Source: Planctomycetota bacterium (GTDB lineage Bacteria; Planctomycetota; UBA1135; UBA2386). Taken from it: a stretch of 13,241 nucleotides of DNA. The notes under the pieces were generated by a model. That model was given only the letters and a program-made list of their open reading frames with translations, ran no database searches and was not told the origin of the DNA. Shown piece by piece: positions 6,622 through 13,241 of the stretch (position 1 is the first letter of the stretch; each line of letters opens with the position of its first letter). The position numbers and the translations under genes are program-made. The stretch spans positions 1 through 13,241 of the forward strand of contig JAEUHU010000388.1 of assembly GCA_016793305.1 (NCBI GenBank). The letters are read 5' to 3'.

Positions 6622-7182
6622 GTGGTGACGCAGCAACCGCAGCCGACCTCGGTCGGCACCGAACGGCTCGTGCAGCGGGCGCAGGCCGGCGATCGCGCCG
6701 CCTGCGAGGCGCTGTACCGGGAGTTCGTGCGCACGGTGCACGGCATCGCACTGGCGATCGGTGGACGTGACGTGGCCGACGACGTGACCCAGGAGGTGTT
6801 CTTGCAGGCGTTCGCCAAGCTCGGGGAGCTGCGCGATCCGGCGGCGTTTCCCGGTTGGTTGTGCACGGCGACACGGCGTGCCTCGATCGATCGTCAGCGC
6901 GAGAAGGTGCGTCGGCCGGCCGCCGAGCTGCCCGAGCTCGCGGGCCGCGAACCGTCGCCGGCCGACAGCTACGCGACGAAGTCCGCCGCCGACCGGGCGC
7001 TCGCGTGCCTGCTGCGCCTGCCCGAGGCCTACCGCGAGACGCTGACCCTGCGCCTCGTCGAGGGGCTCAGCGGACCCGAGATCGCCGCCCGCACCGGCAT
7101 GACGCACGGTTCGGTGCGCGTCAACCTGACGCGCGGCATGGCGCTGCTGCGCCCGTTGCTGACGGAGGCAGGACTGCCGTGA
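6622..7182 (+). CDS. ECF-family RNA polymerase sigma factor
   Basis: This 186-residue ECF sigma factor would direct RNA polymerase to a private set of promoters. Region 2 spans about residues 18-93, with DVTQEVFLQAFAKL (54-67) as the core- and -10-binding part. Region 4 spans about 126-178 with LRLPEAYRETLTLRLVEGLS followed by the helix-turn-helix (about 147-172). No extra C-terminal domain is present. GTG codons occur at 6622 and 6625; I take 6622 because of the -10 hexamer 8 bases upstream. The last codons overlap the start of a FecR-like membrane protein (GTGA), the usual layout for a sigma factor held by its own anti-sigma partner. Target genes are unknown; the close downstream peroxidase locus is a candidate. 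Confidence 0.92.
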   Translation: MVTQQPQPTSVGTERLVQRAQAGDRAACEALYREFVRTVHGIALAIGGRDVADDVTQEVFLQAFAKLGELRDPAAFPGWLCTATRRASIDRQREKVRRPAAELPELAGREPSPADSYATKSAADRALACLLRLPEAYRETLTLRLVEGLSGPEIAARTGMTHGSVRVNLTRGMALLRPLLTEAGLP

Positions 7183-8153
7183 GCGAGCCCTTCGACTACC
7201 TGTTCGACAAGGAACGCCGAGCCCCAGGCTCGAAGGCCGATCGGGAGATCGAGGCCCTCGAGCGCCTGCTGGCACCGCTGGCCCACGACGGGCGTGGCTT
7301 GCCCCCGGACTTCCCGATCGCGGCCGCAGCGCGGCGCCCGCAGCGCTGGCTGTGGCGCCTGCTGCCGTTGGCGGCGGCGCTGCTGGCGCTGGTCGGTTGG
7401 CTGGCGACGCGAGGCGGCGACGTCCCCGGGAACTCGCCGCAGTTCGTGGACCTGCAGGCCGCCGACGCCGGGCGCACGATCGAGGCGCGCGACCGCCCGT
7501 GCACCGTGCGCGCCGAGGGCGTGCTGGTGGCCGAGCTGCAAGCCGGTGGCGAACTGCGGGTGCTCGCCTGCGACGAGTCCCAGGTGTCGCTGCAGCTGGT
7601 GCGCGGCGGCGTGCGGATCGACGTGCCGGCCCCGGCCACGAAGGGTGCGCCCGCCGTGCAGTTCGCCTGCGAGGGTGCAGGGCTCGAGCCGTTCGGCTTC
7701 GAGCCGTGCCTGCTGCGCCTCGAAGCCGAAGCTTCGCAGGCGGTGCTGCACGTCGAACGCGGCGTGGTCGCCGCCCGCTGCGCCGGCCGGCAGTTCGTGG
7801 TGCCGGCCGGCGCGTCGTGGACCGTGCGCGGTGGCCTGCCGGGCTGGCCCCTGTTCGACGACAGCAGCGAGGCCCTGCGCGAGGCCGTGGACATGGCCTT
7901 CGCGTTCGAAGCGAAGGCCGGTGCCGAGGTGCTCGGCAAGGCTGCCTACGGGATCGTCACGGTCGCGAAGTCGCCGCGCGACACGCTGGTGCTGTGGCAC
8001 CTGCTGCAGCTCGACCCGGGCGCGATCGAAGCGGGCGTCGAGCGCCGCCTGCTCGAACTCGCCGGAACGCCGGGCAAGCAGCCCGCCAAGGCCTGGTCGC
8101 GCGACAAGTGGCTCGAGCACCTGCTCGCGGTCGCCTGGCGTTCGCCGAAGTGA
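7179..8153 (+). CDS. FecR-like single-pass membrane regulator, probable partner of the ECF sigma factor
   Basis: This 324-residue protein starts at GTG 7179, which overlaps the sigma stop by 4 bp and has GGAGG 10 bases (and AGGA 5 bases) upstream. Residues 1-57 are cytosolic and charged, residues 58-76 form one TM helix, and the rest is periplasmic. Residues about 90-225 have the FecR pattern of short beta strands: a repeated 'x-L-x-G-G-x-V/L' spacing, VLVAELQAGGELRV, VLHVERGVVAA, and a closing FVVPAGASWTVR. There is no zinc-binding HxxxCxxC, so it is not a ZAS-type anti-sigma factor. The last roughly 95 residues form an additional helical region that I cannot assign. FecR proteins relay an outside signal to the ECF sigma factor, and that role is inferred here from gene order and topology. 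No TonB-dependent receptor is present in the window. Confidence 0.82.
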   Translation: MSEPFDYLFDKERRAPGSKADREIEALERLLAPLAHDGRGLPPDFPIAAAARRPQRWLWRLLPLAAALLALVGWLATRGGDVPGNSPQFVDLQAADAGRTIEARDRPCTVRAEGVLVAELQAGGELRVLACDESQVSLQLVRGGVRIDVPAPATKGAPAVQFACEGAGLEPFGFEPCLLRLEAEASQAVLHVERGVVAARCAGRQFVVPAGASWTVRGGLPGWPLFDDSSEALREAVDMAFAFEAKAGAEVLGKAAYGIVTVAKSPRDTLVLWHLLQLDPGAIEAGVERRLLELAGTPGKQPAKAWSRDKWLEHLLAVAWRSPK

Positions 8154-8259
8154 GCGGTTGCGAGGGGCGTCGTCCGTAGCCCTGGTGCGCAGGAGCGGTG
8201 GCGCCGCGGCTTCGTCGACGGGCTGCAGATGCGTGGACGGCACGCCCGATGCGCGCGCC

Positions 8260-9369
8260 ATGGCCCAGGTTGCGCATCGTTCGATCTCCTGGCTTGGCGT
8301 GTGCCTGCTCGCCGCCTGCCAGGTCTCCGAGTCCGGCTCTCCGGCTCCCTCCACGCCGGCGGCGCCGATGCCGGCGCCGATGGGCGAAACGTTGCCGGCA
8401 CCGCTCGTCGTGCCGGTCGCACCGGACGACGAGGAGCCGCTCGAAGTGCTGCCGAGCGTCGCGGACCTCGCCGAGAGCCTCGAGCTCGAGACGACCCCGG
8501 AACGTGTGCAGCTCGGCCGCCAGCTGTTCCACGATCCGCGCCTGTCGAAGGACCTGACGGTGTCGTGTGCCTCGTGCCACGACCTGCGCTTCGCGGGCAT
8601 CGACCGCACGCCGCGCGCGGTCGGCATCTACTGCCAGGTCGGCACCGTCAACACGCCGACCGTGTTCAACTCGGCGCTCGGCATCGCGCAGTTCTGGGAC
8701 GGCCGGGCCAAGGACCTCGCCGAACAGGCGTCCGGCCCGCCCCAGGCGGCTGGCGAGATGGGCAGCAACTTCCCGGAGATCGTCGCGCGGCTGCGCGACG
8801 ACGCCGCCGTCGTGCGCGCGTTCGCGCAGGCGTTCCCAGGCCAGGGCGAGGGGGCCGAGCTGGTCACCACCGAACGGGTGCTCGAAGCGATCGCGACGTT
8901 CGAGGCGACGCTGTTGACGCCGGGCTCGCGTTTCGATCGCTGGCTCGAAGGCGAGCAGGACGCCTTGACCGAGCAGGAACGGCGCGGCTACGCGCGGTTC
9001 AAGCAGGTCGGCTGCACGCAGTGCCACTACGGTGCCGCGGTCGGCGGCAAGACGTTCCAGAAGCTCGGCCAGAAGCGCGACTTCTTCGGCGCGCGGCAGC
9101 TGCAGCACTCCGACTTCGGCCGCTACAACGTCACCAAGGACGAGCGCGACCGCCACGCCTTCAAGGTGCCGTCGCTGCGCAACGTCGAGCTCACCGCGCC
9201 GTACTTCCACGACGGGTCGATCGCCACGCTCGAGGACGCGGTGCGTGCGATGGCGAACTACCAGCTCGGCGTCGAGCTCGCGCCGGCGGAGGTCTCCGAC
9301 CTCGTCGCGTTCCTGCGCACGCTGACGGGCACCTACGAAGGGCGCCCGCTCGCCGGCCCGAACCGCTGA
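8260..9369 (+). CDS. Di-heme cytochrome c peroxidase (CcpA/MauG family) lipoprotein with altered distal heme ligand
   Basis: This 369-residue periplasmic enzyme would reduce H2O2 using electrons from a small redox protein. A lipobox LLAAC (Cys20) marks a lipoprotein, which fixes the start near ATG 8260; GTG 8233 is an alternative. A Pro/Ala-rich linker runs to about residue 60. Heme motifs are CASCH (103-107) and CTQCH (252-256), 149 apart as in bacterial CCPs. QFWDGRAKDLAEQ (144-156), Glu166 and KVPSLRNVELTAPYFHDG (302-319), with Met331, align closely with Pseudomonas CCP from memory. There His71, the sixth ligand of the peroxidatic heme, falls on Ile123 (GIYCQVG), with Tyr124 and Cys125 beside it, while Gln104, Glu114 and Trp94 positions are kept. 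The 106-bp gap upstream holds no clear promoter or SD. It heads a tight group with a cupredoxin and a chemoreceptor. Confidence 0.93.
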   Translation: MAQVAHRSISWLGVCLLAACQVSESGSPAPSTPAAPMPAPMGETLPAPLVVPVAPDDEEPLEVLPSVADLAESLELETTPERVQLGRQLFHDPRLSKDLTVSCASCHDLRFAGIDRTPRAVGIYCQVGTVNTPTVFNSALGIAQFWDGRAKDLAEQASGPPQAAGEMGSNFPEIVARLRDDAAVVRAFAQAFPGQGEGAELVTTERVLEAIATFEATLLTPGSRFDRWLEGEQDALTEQERRGYARFKQVGCTQCHYGAAVGGKTFQKLGQKRDFFGARQLQHSDFGRYNVTKDERDRHAFKVPSLRNVELTAPYFHDGSIATLEDAVRAMANYQLGVELAPAEVSDLVAFLRTLTGTYEGRPLAGPNR

Positions 9370-9381
9370 AGGACGGATCCC

Positions 9382-10035
9382 ATGCACCTGCCTCTCGCCA
9401 CCCTGGCCCTGCTGACCTCGACCTTGGTGCTCTGGCCCGATGCGCCACCGGCCACCGGCGGCGTCGAGGGCACGCTCGTCACCGACGTCAAGATCGCCAC
9501 GAAGGGCGCCACCAGCCAGCGCGACGTGGTGCTGTGGCTGGAGCCGAAGCAGAAGCCGGAAACGCCGCCGAAGCCCGCCACGGCGACCGTGGTGCAGAAG
9601 AAGCTCGCCTTCGAGCCACACGTGCTGCCGGTGGTGCGCGGCAGCTCGGTCGAGTTCCAGAACGACGACCAGGTGCGCCACAACGTGTTCGTCGAGGCGC
9701 CGTGCTGCAAGCTCGACGCCGACACCGAGAAGGGCGAGAAACGCACGCACGTGTTCGGCGAGGCGGGGGAGTTCCCGATCGTCTGCCGCCTGCACCCGGA
9801 GATGACCATGCACGTGCTGGTGCTCGACACGCCGCACTTCGTGCGCGTCGAACTGCAGAAGGACAAGGAGGCGCCCGAGGGCAAGGCGCGCTTCGTCGCC
9901 ACCTTCAAGCTCGAGAACGTGCCGCCCGGCACCTACACGCTGCGCACCTGGAACAAGCGGCTGAAGGCGCTGGAGCGCGAGGTCGTGGTCGCCGAAGGGG
10001 CACCGCAGAAGCTCGAACTGACCCTGGAGAAGTGA
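9382..10035 (+). CDS. Exported cupredoxin-domain protein (methylamine-utilisation/plastocyanin-like)
   Basis: This 217-residue protein has a hydrophobic N-terminus (about residues 3-18), consistent with export, though without a clear cleavage site. Residues about 25-70 form a strand-rich lead domain ([11 protein letters not shown]). The central cupredoxin (about 70-150) carries plausible type-1 copper ligands: His100 in VRHNVF, then Cys135, His138 and Met143 in [10 protein letters not shown], with plastocyanin-like C-x2-H-x4-M spacing. Residues about 152-217 form a second beta-sandwich-like domain ([15 protein letters not shown]), as in carboxypeptidase-regulatory folds. A vicinal Cys108-Cys109 pair sits in the loop after His100. 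AAGGA overlaps the peroxidase stop codon with an 8-base spacer, so the two genes are translated from one message. Pseudomonas CCP can take electrons from the cupredoxin azurin, so this protein is a reasonable donor for the peroxidase; that partnership is inferred. Confidence 0.88.
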   Translation: MHLPLATLALLTSTLVLWPDAPPATGGVEGTLVTDVKIATKGATSQRDVVLWLEPKQKPETPPKPATATVVQKKLAFEPHVLPVVRGSSVEFQNDDQVRHNVFVEAPCCKLDADTEKGEKRTHVFGEAGEFPIVCRLHPEMTMHVLVLDTPHFVRVELQKDKEAPEGKARFVATFKLENVPPGTYTLRTWNKRLKALEREVVVAEGAPQKLELTLEK

Positions 10036-10039
10036 TCGC

Positions 10040-11860
10040 GTGGTCTCGCTGCGTTGGAAACTGCTCGGGGCGTCGCTGGTCCAGGTGGCGCTGCTCGGCA
10101 GCGTCGGTTGGTTCGGCGACGAGCAGAGCCGGGCCGCGGCGGAACGTGCCGAGCGACAGCGGGTGCTGATCCAGCTGCGCGCCGAGGCGTTGCGCACGAC
10201 CATCGAGGCCGAACGGCTGCGCCAGGGCGAACCCGTCGAGGCGCGGCTCGAAGCCCAGCGGCGTGCGGTCGAGCAGGGCGCCCCGGCCGGCACCGACGTG
10301 CGGGACCTGTTGGCCGCGGTCGCCGACGTGTTGCCGGGCCGCGAGGCCGAGCAGTCCGCCCGGCGGGCCGTCGACGACGCACTGGCGCCGCTGTTCGCAC
10401 GCTTGTCGGCGCTCGAGCAGGCGGCCGACGACGACGCGGCCGAGTCGGTGGGCCTGGTGCAGCGCGCGGTGTCGCGGCAGCAGAACGCGTTCCTGCGGTT
10501 CTCGGCGACGGCCGGCACGCCCGACGGCGAGCAGGCGATGCTCGCGCTGGGACTCGCCGGCGACGAGGCCCAGGCGACGCTGCGCGCGTTGGCCGGGCAG
10601 GGCGGTGACGACGACGTCGAGGCGCTGACCGATGCAGAGGCGCGCACGGTGGCGACCGCGGCCTGTGAAGCCGCCGCGATCCTGCGCAAGCACGTCGACG
10701 ACTACGCGAACGAACGCAGTCGGCAAGCGGAGGCGTACCGGCGATTCCACGCCGCGGCCGCGGGGGTGGAAGTCGCCCTCGCGCAGGCGCTCGACGCCGA
10801 GCAGGTCGCTGCGACTGCGTCGACGACGCTTGGCACGCAGCGACAGCGGGCGCTGCTGTCGGCCAGTGTCGTGCTGTCGGTGGCACTCGCCTTCTTGCTG
10901 CTGCGTCAGGTGGTGCGCCCGATCGCGCGCATGGCGCGGCTGCTGACCACGCTGGGCGCCGGCGAGTGCGACCTGCACAGCCGGCTCGAGATCGGCTCGC
11001 GCGACGAGGTCGGCGCGTTCGCCAGCGGCTTCAACACGTTCGTCGCCAAGATCCACGCGACGGTGCAGACGGTCGACACGGGCGTGGCGGCCCTGCACAC
11101 CGCGGTACACGACCTCGAAGCGCGCATCGGCGAACTCGAGGTCGAGGCCGGCACGTCGCGGCAGCAGGCCGAGCGGCTCGGTGGCGCAGCCAGCGAGATC
11201 GTCACCGCGGTCGGTTGCGCAAGCGAAGCGACCGCGCGACTGCATTCGGCCGTCACCGCGGTCGGCAACGGCAGCGACACGGCGCACCGGCACGCGACCG
11301 ACGCGGCCGGGGCCGCCGCCGAGGTCGACACCGTGGTGCGTGGGCTCGCCGATCGGGCGCGCGAGATCGACAAGGTCTCGACCGTGATCGCCGACCTGGC
11401 GCGGCAGACCAACCTGCTGGCGCTCAACGCTGCCGTCGAAGCGGCCCGCGCCGGCACGGCTGGAGCGGGCTTCGCGGTGGTCGCCGACGAGGTCCGCAAC
11501 CTGGCGATGCGCACCGCCAGCGAAGCGGCCAGCATCGCCCGCACCGTGCACGAGGTGCAGTCGTCGGCCCAGAGGTCGACGACCGCGATGGGGCGCCTGC
11601 GCGAGCAGGTGATGCAGGTGCACGCCCTGCAGCAGGGCATCACCGGGCAGGTCGCGACGCAGCGCCGCGACGCTGCCGACGTCGGGCAGGCGGTGGCGCG
11701 CGCCGCCGGTTCGTCGACGACGATCCGGGACACGGCGCCCGAAGTGTTGGTCGGCACGGCTCGCACCCAGGAGCTCACCGTCGCCGCGGCGCGCCTGACC
11801 GGCGACGTGCGGGCGACCGCGGGGCGGCTCGGCGAGCTCGTGCGACAGTTCCGGCTCTGA
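10040..11860 (+). CDS. Methyl-accepting chemotaxis protein with variant signalling tip
   Basis: This is a 606-residue chemoreceptor. TM1 is about residues 7-25. A periplasmic, almost wholly helical ligand domain (26-270) has no heme motif. TM2 is 271-289, HAMP about 290-342, and a long coiled-coil signalling domain runs to the end. The hairpin tip [20 protein letters not shown] (450-469) followed by [13 protein letters not shown] (477-489) is canonical. However, the usual R-A-G-E-x-G-R-G-F reads RAGTAGAGF, with Thr473 and Ala476 in place of Glu and Arg. There is no C-terminal pentapeptide tether for CheR. GTG 10040 has GGAG 10 bases upstream and lies 4 bp after the cupredoxin stop, so it is part of the peroxidase operon. 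No other che genes lie in the window. It probably reports a periplasmic redox or oxidant-related cue to CheA/CheW, which is an inference from context. Confidence 0.92.
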   Translation: MVSLRWKLLGASLVQVALLGSVGWFGDEQSRAAAERAERQRVLIQLRAEALRTTIEAERLRQGEPVEARLEAQRRAVEQGAPAGTDVRDLLAAVADVLPGREAEQSARRAVDDALAPLFARLSALEQAADDDAAESVGLVQRAVSRQQNAFLRFSATAGTPDGEQAMLALGLAGDEAQATLRALAGQGGDDDVEALTDAEARTVATAACEAAAILRKHVDDYANERSRQAEAYRRFHAAAAGVEVALAQALDAEQVAATASTTLGTQRQRALLSASVVLSVALAFLLLRQVVRPIARMARLLTTLGAGECDLHSRLEIGSRDEVGAFASGFNTFVAKIHATVQTVDTGVAALHTAVHDLEARIGELEVEAGTSRQQAERLGGAASEIVTAVGCASEATARLHSAVTAVGNGSDTAHRHATDAAGAAAEVDTVVRGLADRAREIDKVSTVIADLARQTNLLALNAAVEAARAGTAGAGFAVVADEVRNLAMRTASEAASIARTVHEVQSSAQRSTTAMGRLREQVMQVHALQQGITGQVATQRRDAADVGQAVARAAGSSTTIRDTAPEVLVGTARTQELTVAAARLTGDVRATAGRLGELVRQFRL

Positions 11861-11912
11861 CCGGCAATTCGCGGCGAGAACCCTGCATTCGACCGGCATG
11901 GTGCTGCTGCCG

Positions 11913-11917
11913 AAGGA
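11913..11917 (+). promoter_or_regulatory. Shine-Dalgarno favouring the 11928 start
   Basis: AAGGA lies 10 bases before ATG 11928. No comparable site precedes the upstream in-frame ATG at 11898, so the shorter product is preferred. Confidence 0.45.
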
Positions 11918-11927
11918 TCCCGAAGCG

Positions 11928-12536
11928 ATGACGAGGCTGCGGCGTCCGACGCCCGCCGAGCCCCTGCGCGTGCTGGTCAGTGGCTGCCTGATGGGCCAGC
12001 CTTGCGGCGTCGACGGCACCGACTACGGCATGGGGCAGGCTCTCGGGGCCCTGCGCACGCATCCGCTGCTGCGCTGGTTGCCGTTCTGTCCCGAACACCA
12101 TGGGCTCGGCACGCCGCGCACGATGCCCGACCTGCACGGCGGCGACGGCCAGGCGCTGCTCGACGGCACGGCGCGTGTGCTGGACCAACACGGTCGCGAC
12201 CTCACCTCGGGCATGCTGGCCGGGGCCCGCGCGATGCTCGCGTTCGCGCAGGAACAGCGCATCGAGCTCGCGGTGCTGACCGACATGAGTGCGGCCTGCG
12301 GGTCGCAGGTGGTCTCGCTCGGGTGTCGCTTCGACGAACCGCGGCGCTACCAGCGCGGCGTCGGCGTCGCCACCGCCCTGCTGCTGCGGCACGGCGTGCC
12401 GGTGGTGAGTCAGCGCGACCATCGCACGCTGCAGCGTCTGTGCGCCTGGCTCGAGCCCGGCTTCGTCGTCGACTCCAGTGCCCTGGACCACCACGAACGC
12501 GACTGGTACCGCGGCTACTTCGGCACCGACGCCTGA
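11928..12536 (+). CDS. DUF523 / TudS-like Fe-S protein
   Basis: This 202-residue protein matches the DUF523 family along its length: [11 protein letters not shown] near the N-terminus, [12 protein letters not shown] around residue 53, [27 protein letters not shown], and a late [20 protein letters not shown]. The three family cysteines are Cys20, Cys54 and Cys124. In the characterised member TudS these hold a [4Fe-4S] cluster that removes sulfur from thiouracil. The usual 'SPSCG' around the third Cys is here SAACG, and the preceding basic residue is absent. Activity on the same substrate is therefore not assured. There is no fused DUF1722 domain. ATG 11928 is chosen from the AAGGA upstream; ATG 11898 would add ten residues. 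It follows the chemoreceptor by 67 bp in the same direction and could be co-transcribed. Its end overlaps the convergent kinase gene by 22 bp. Confidence 0.85.
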   Translation: MTRLRRPTPAEPLRVLVSGCLMGQPCGVDGTDYGMGQALGALRTHPLLRWLPFCPEHHGLGTPRTMPDLHGGDGQALLDGTARVLDQHGRDLTSGMLAGARAMLAFAQEQRIELAVLTDMSAACGSQVVSLGCRFDEPRRYQRGVGVATALLLRHGVPVVSQRDHRTLQRLCAWLEPGFVVDSSALDHHERDWYRGYFGTDA

Positions 12537-13241
12537 CGGACCGGCGGGCGCGCGGCCCGCGTCGCCTGGCGATGCAGGAACCACGTCGCGAGCGGCAGCA
12601 GCAGCCCGGCGACCAGCAGCAGGATCCACGGCCGTTCCTGCACGTCCTCGCTCTGCGCCAGCAGACCGAGCAGGCCGACGACGAACACGACGACCGGCCC
12701 GAACCAGGTGAGGAACGCGGCGAGACCGCGCCCTGCGACCTCGGGCCCGTGCTGCAGCCGGTGGCTCGCGAACACCGCGACCATCGTGCTGACGGCGAAC
12801 ACGCCCGCGGCTCCGAGCAGGTAGGCCGGCAGTGCCGCCCGGTTGTTCAGGGTCCCGGAGGCCAGCAGGATGAACAGGCCCAGCACGAGGCAGCCGAACA
12901 GGGCGATGCCGCTGGCGAGCACGAGCAGGATCGTTCCCTGACGTCGCGTCAGCCAGCTGCCCCCTTCGTTCGCCACCGTGGTGGTGCCCTGGTCGAGCGC
13001 CTGCTCGAACTCGTCGACCTGCTGGAAGCGTCGTTCGGGATCTTGCGCCAGCGCGCGCCGCACCACCGAGTCGAGCTGCGGCGGCACGCCCTCGCGGTCC
13101 GACGGCGGCGCGAAGTCGCCGATCGGCAGCTTGCCGGTCAGCAGTTCGTAGAGCACGACGCCGAGCGAGAAGATGTCGGCGCGGTGGTCGACCTGGCCGC
13201 TGCGCCACTGCTCGGGGGCCATGTAGTGCGGCGTGCCGAGG
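12515..13241 (-). CDS. Ser/Thr protein kinase, C-terminal part with four TM helices (5' end outside window)
   Basis: The frame is open from the right edge to a TAG at 12515-12517, with 241 visible residues. It begins inside the Hanks-type kinase domain at [11 protein letters not shown] (activation loop end, subdomain VIII). Next come [21 protein letters not shown] (subdomain IX), [14 protein letters not shown] (subdomain XI) and [11 protein letters not shown], so the kinase C-lobe is intact. After a roughly 15-residue linker there are about four hydrophobic helices ending with a basic tail ([13 protein letters not shown]). The ATP-binding and catalytic-loop residues lie outside the window. 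Membrane-attached STPKs are abundant in Planctomycetota, but most bacterial ones have one TM and a sensor domain; a multi-TM tail without an extracellular domain is less common. Substrates cannot be inferred. The 3' end overlaps the DUF523 gene by 22 bp, tail to tail. Confidence 0.9.
   Translation of the reverse strand, partial: LGTPHYMAPEQWRSGQVDHRADIFSLGVVLYELLTGKLPIGDFAPPSDREGVPPQLDSVVRRALAQDPERRFQQVDEFEQALDQGTTTVANEGGSWLTRRQGTILLVLASGIALFGCLVLGLFILLASGTLNNRAALPAYLLGAAGVFAVSTMVAVFASHRLQHGPEVAGRGLAAFLTWFGPVVVFVVGLLGLLAQSEDVQERPWILLLVAGLLLPLATWFLHRQATRAARPPVRQASVPK

Noticed and set aside
7294..8259. Long N-terminal extension of the peroxidase frame
   Set aside because: The frame stays open upstream by chance and overlaps the FecR-like gene. 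The lipobox at residues 16-20 from ATG 8260 defines the real N-terminus.
7957..10689. 910-residue open frame on the minus strand
   Set aside because: It runs opposite to the peroxidase, cupredoxin and chemoreceptor genes, all of which have recognisable domains and Shine-Dalgarno or coupling signals. No domain is visible in the antisense product.
11859..11898. Direct repeat GACCGGCA at 11859-11866 and 11891-11898, 32 bp apart
   Set aside because: Eight bases in a very GC-rich context can recur by chance, one copy includes the MCP stop, and no palindromic symmetry supports an operator.
9905..12019. 704-residue minus-strand frame opposite the chemoreceptor
   Set aside because: His/Arg/Gly-rich with no motif; mirror image of a strongly supported MCP.
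1..13241. CRISPR arrays, tRNA/rRNA genes, insertion sequences, attachment sites
   Set aside because: I saw no regularly spaced identical repeats, no tRNA cloverleaf sequence, no transposase or integrase motifs, and no compositional break that would suggest recent transfer.

Overview
The window is uniformly very GC-rich, tightly packed and almost wholly coding. The gene types suggest a Gram-negative member of the Planctomycetota, from a deep, high-GC lineage. The support is a secreted beta-propeller protein with a C-terminal domain of a type I associate with that phylum, a membrane-linked Ser/Thr kinase, an ECF sigma/FecR-like pair, and a secreted HEWGTFTS-family protein. This is an inference from gene content; Myxococcota is the main alternative. 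I see no rRNA, tRNA, CRISPR array, insertion sequence or prophage.

Layout. (1) 1-1257 (+) is the 3' part of a secreted repeat protein, followed by two hairpins in a convergent intergenic gap. (2) 4621-1388 (-) is a compact four-gene operon: short-chain reductase, ketosynthase, acyl carrier protein, LpxL-type acyltransferase. Its genes are separated by 1 bp, 33 bp and a 4-bp overlap. It resembles the core of an aryl-polyene/specialised fatty-acyl cluster stripped of dehydratase and loading genes. (3) 4743-5255 (+) is a small two-TM protein, divergent from the operon. (4) 5323-6603 (+) is a secreted HEWGTFTS protein of unknown function. (5) 6622-8153 (+) is an ECF sigma factor overlapping a membrane FecR-like regulator. 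(6) 8260-11860 (+) is a close-packed trio: a di-heme cytochrome c peroxidase lipoprotein, a cupredoxin-domain protein and a methyl-accepting chemotaxis protein. (7) 11928-12536 (+) is a DUF523/TudS-like Fe-S protein whose end overlaps, tail to tail, (8) a Ser/Thr protein kinase gene (13241-12515, -) cut by the window edge.

Most interesting points. In the peroxidase, the position of the distal histidine ligand of the peroxidatic heme (His71 in Pseudomonas CCP, from memory) appears to be Ile, while the catalytic Gln, Glu and Trp positions are kept. The adjacent cupredoxin is a plausible electron donor, and the chemoreceptor 4 bp after it suggests redox or oxidant signalling. That receptor lacks two normally conserved charged residues at its signalling tip. 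Two start codons (4621 - and 6622 +) lie exactly 8 nt after a TAnCGT/TACCGT-type -10 hexamer with no Shine-Dalgarno, which suggests leaderless transcripts. All functional links are inferences from sequence and gene order.
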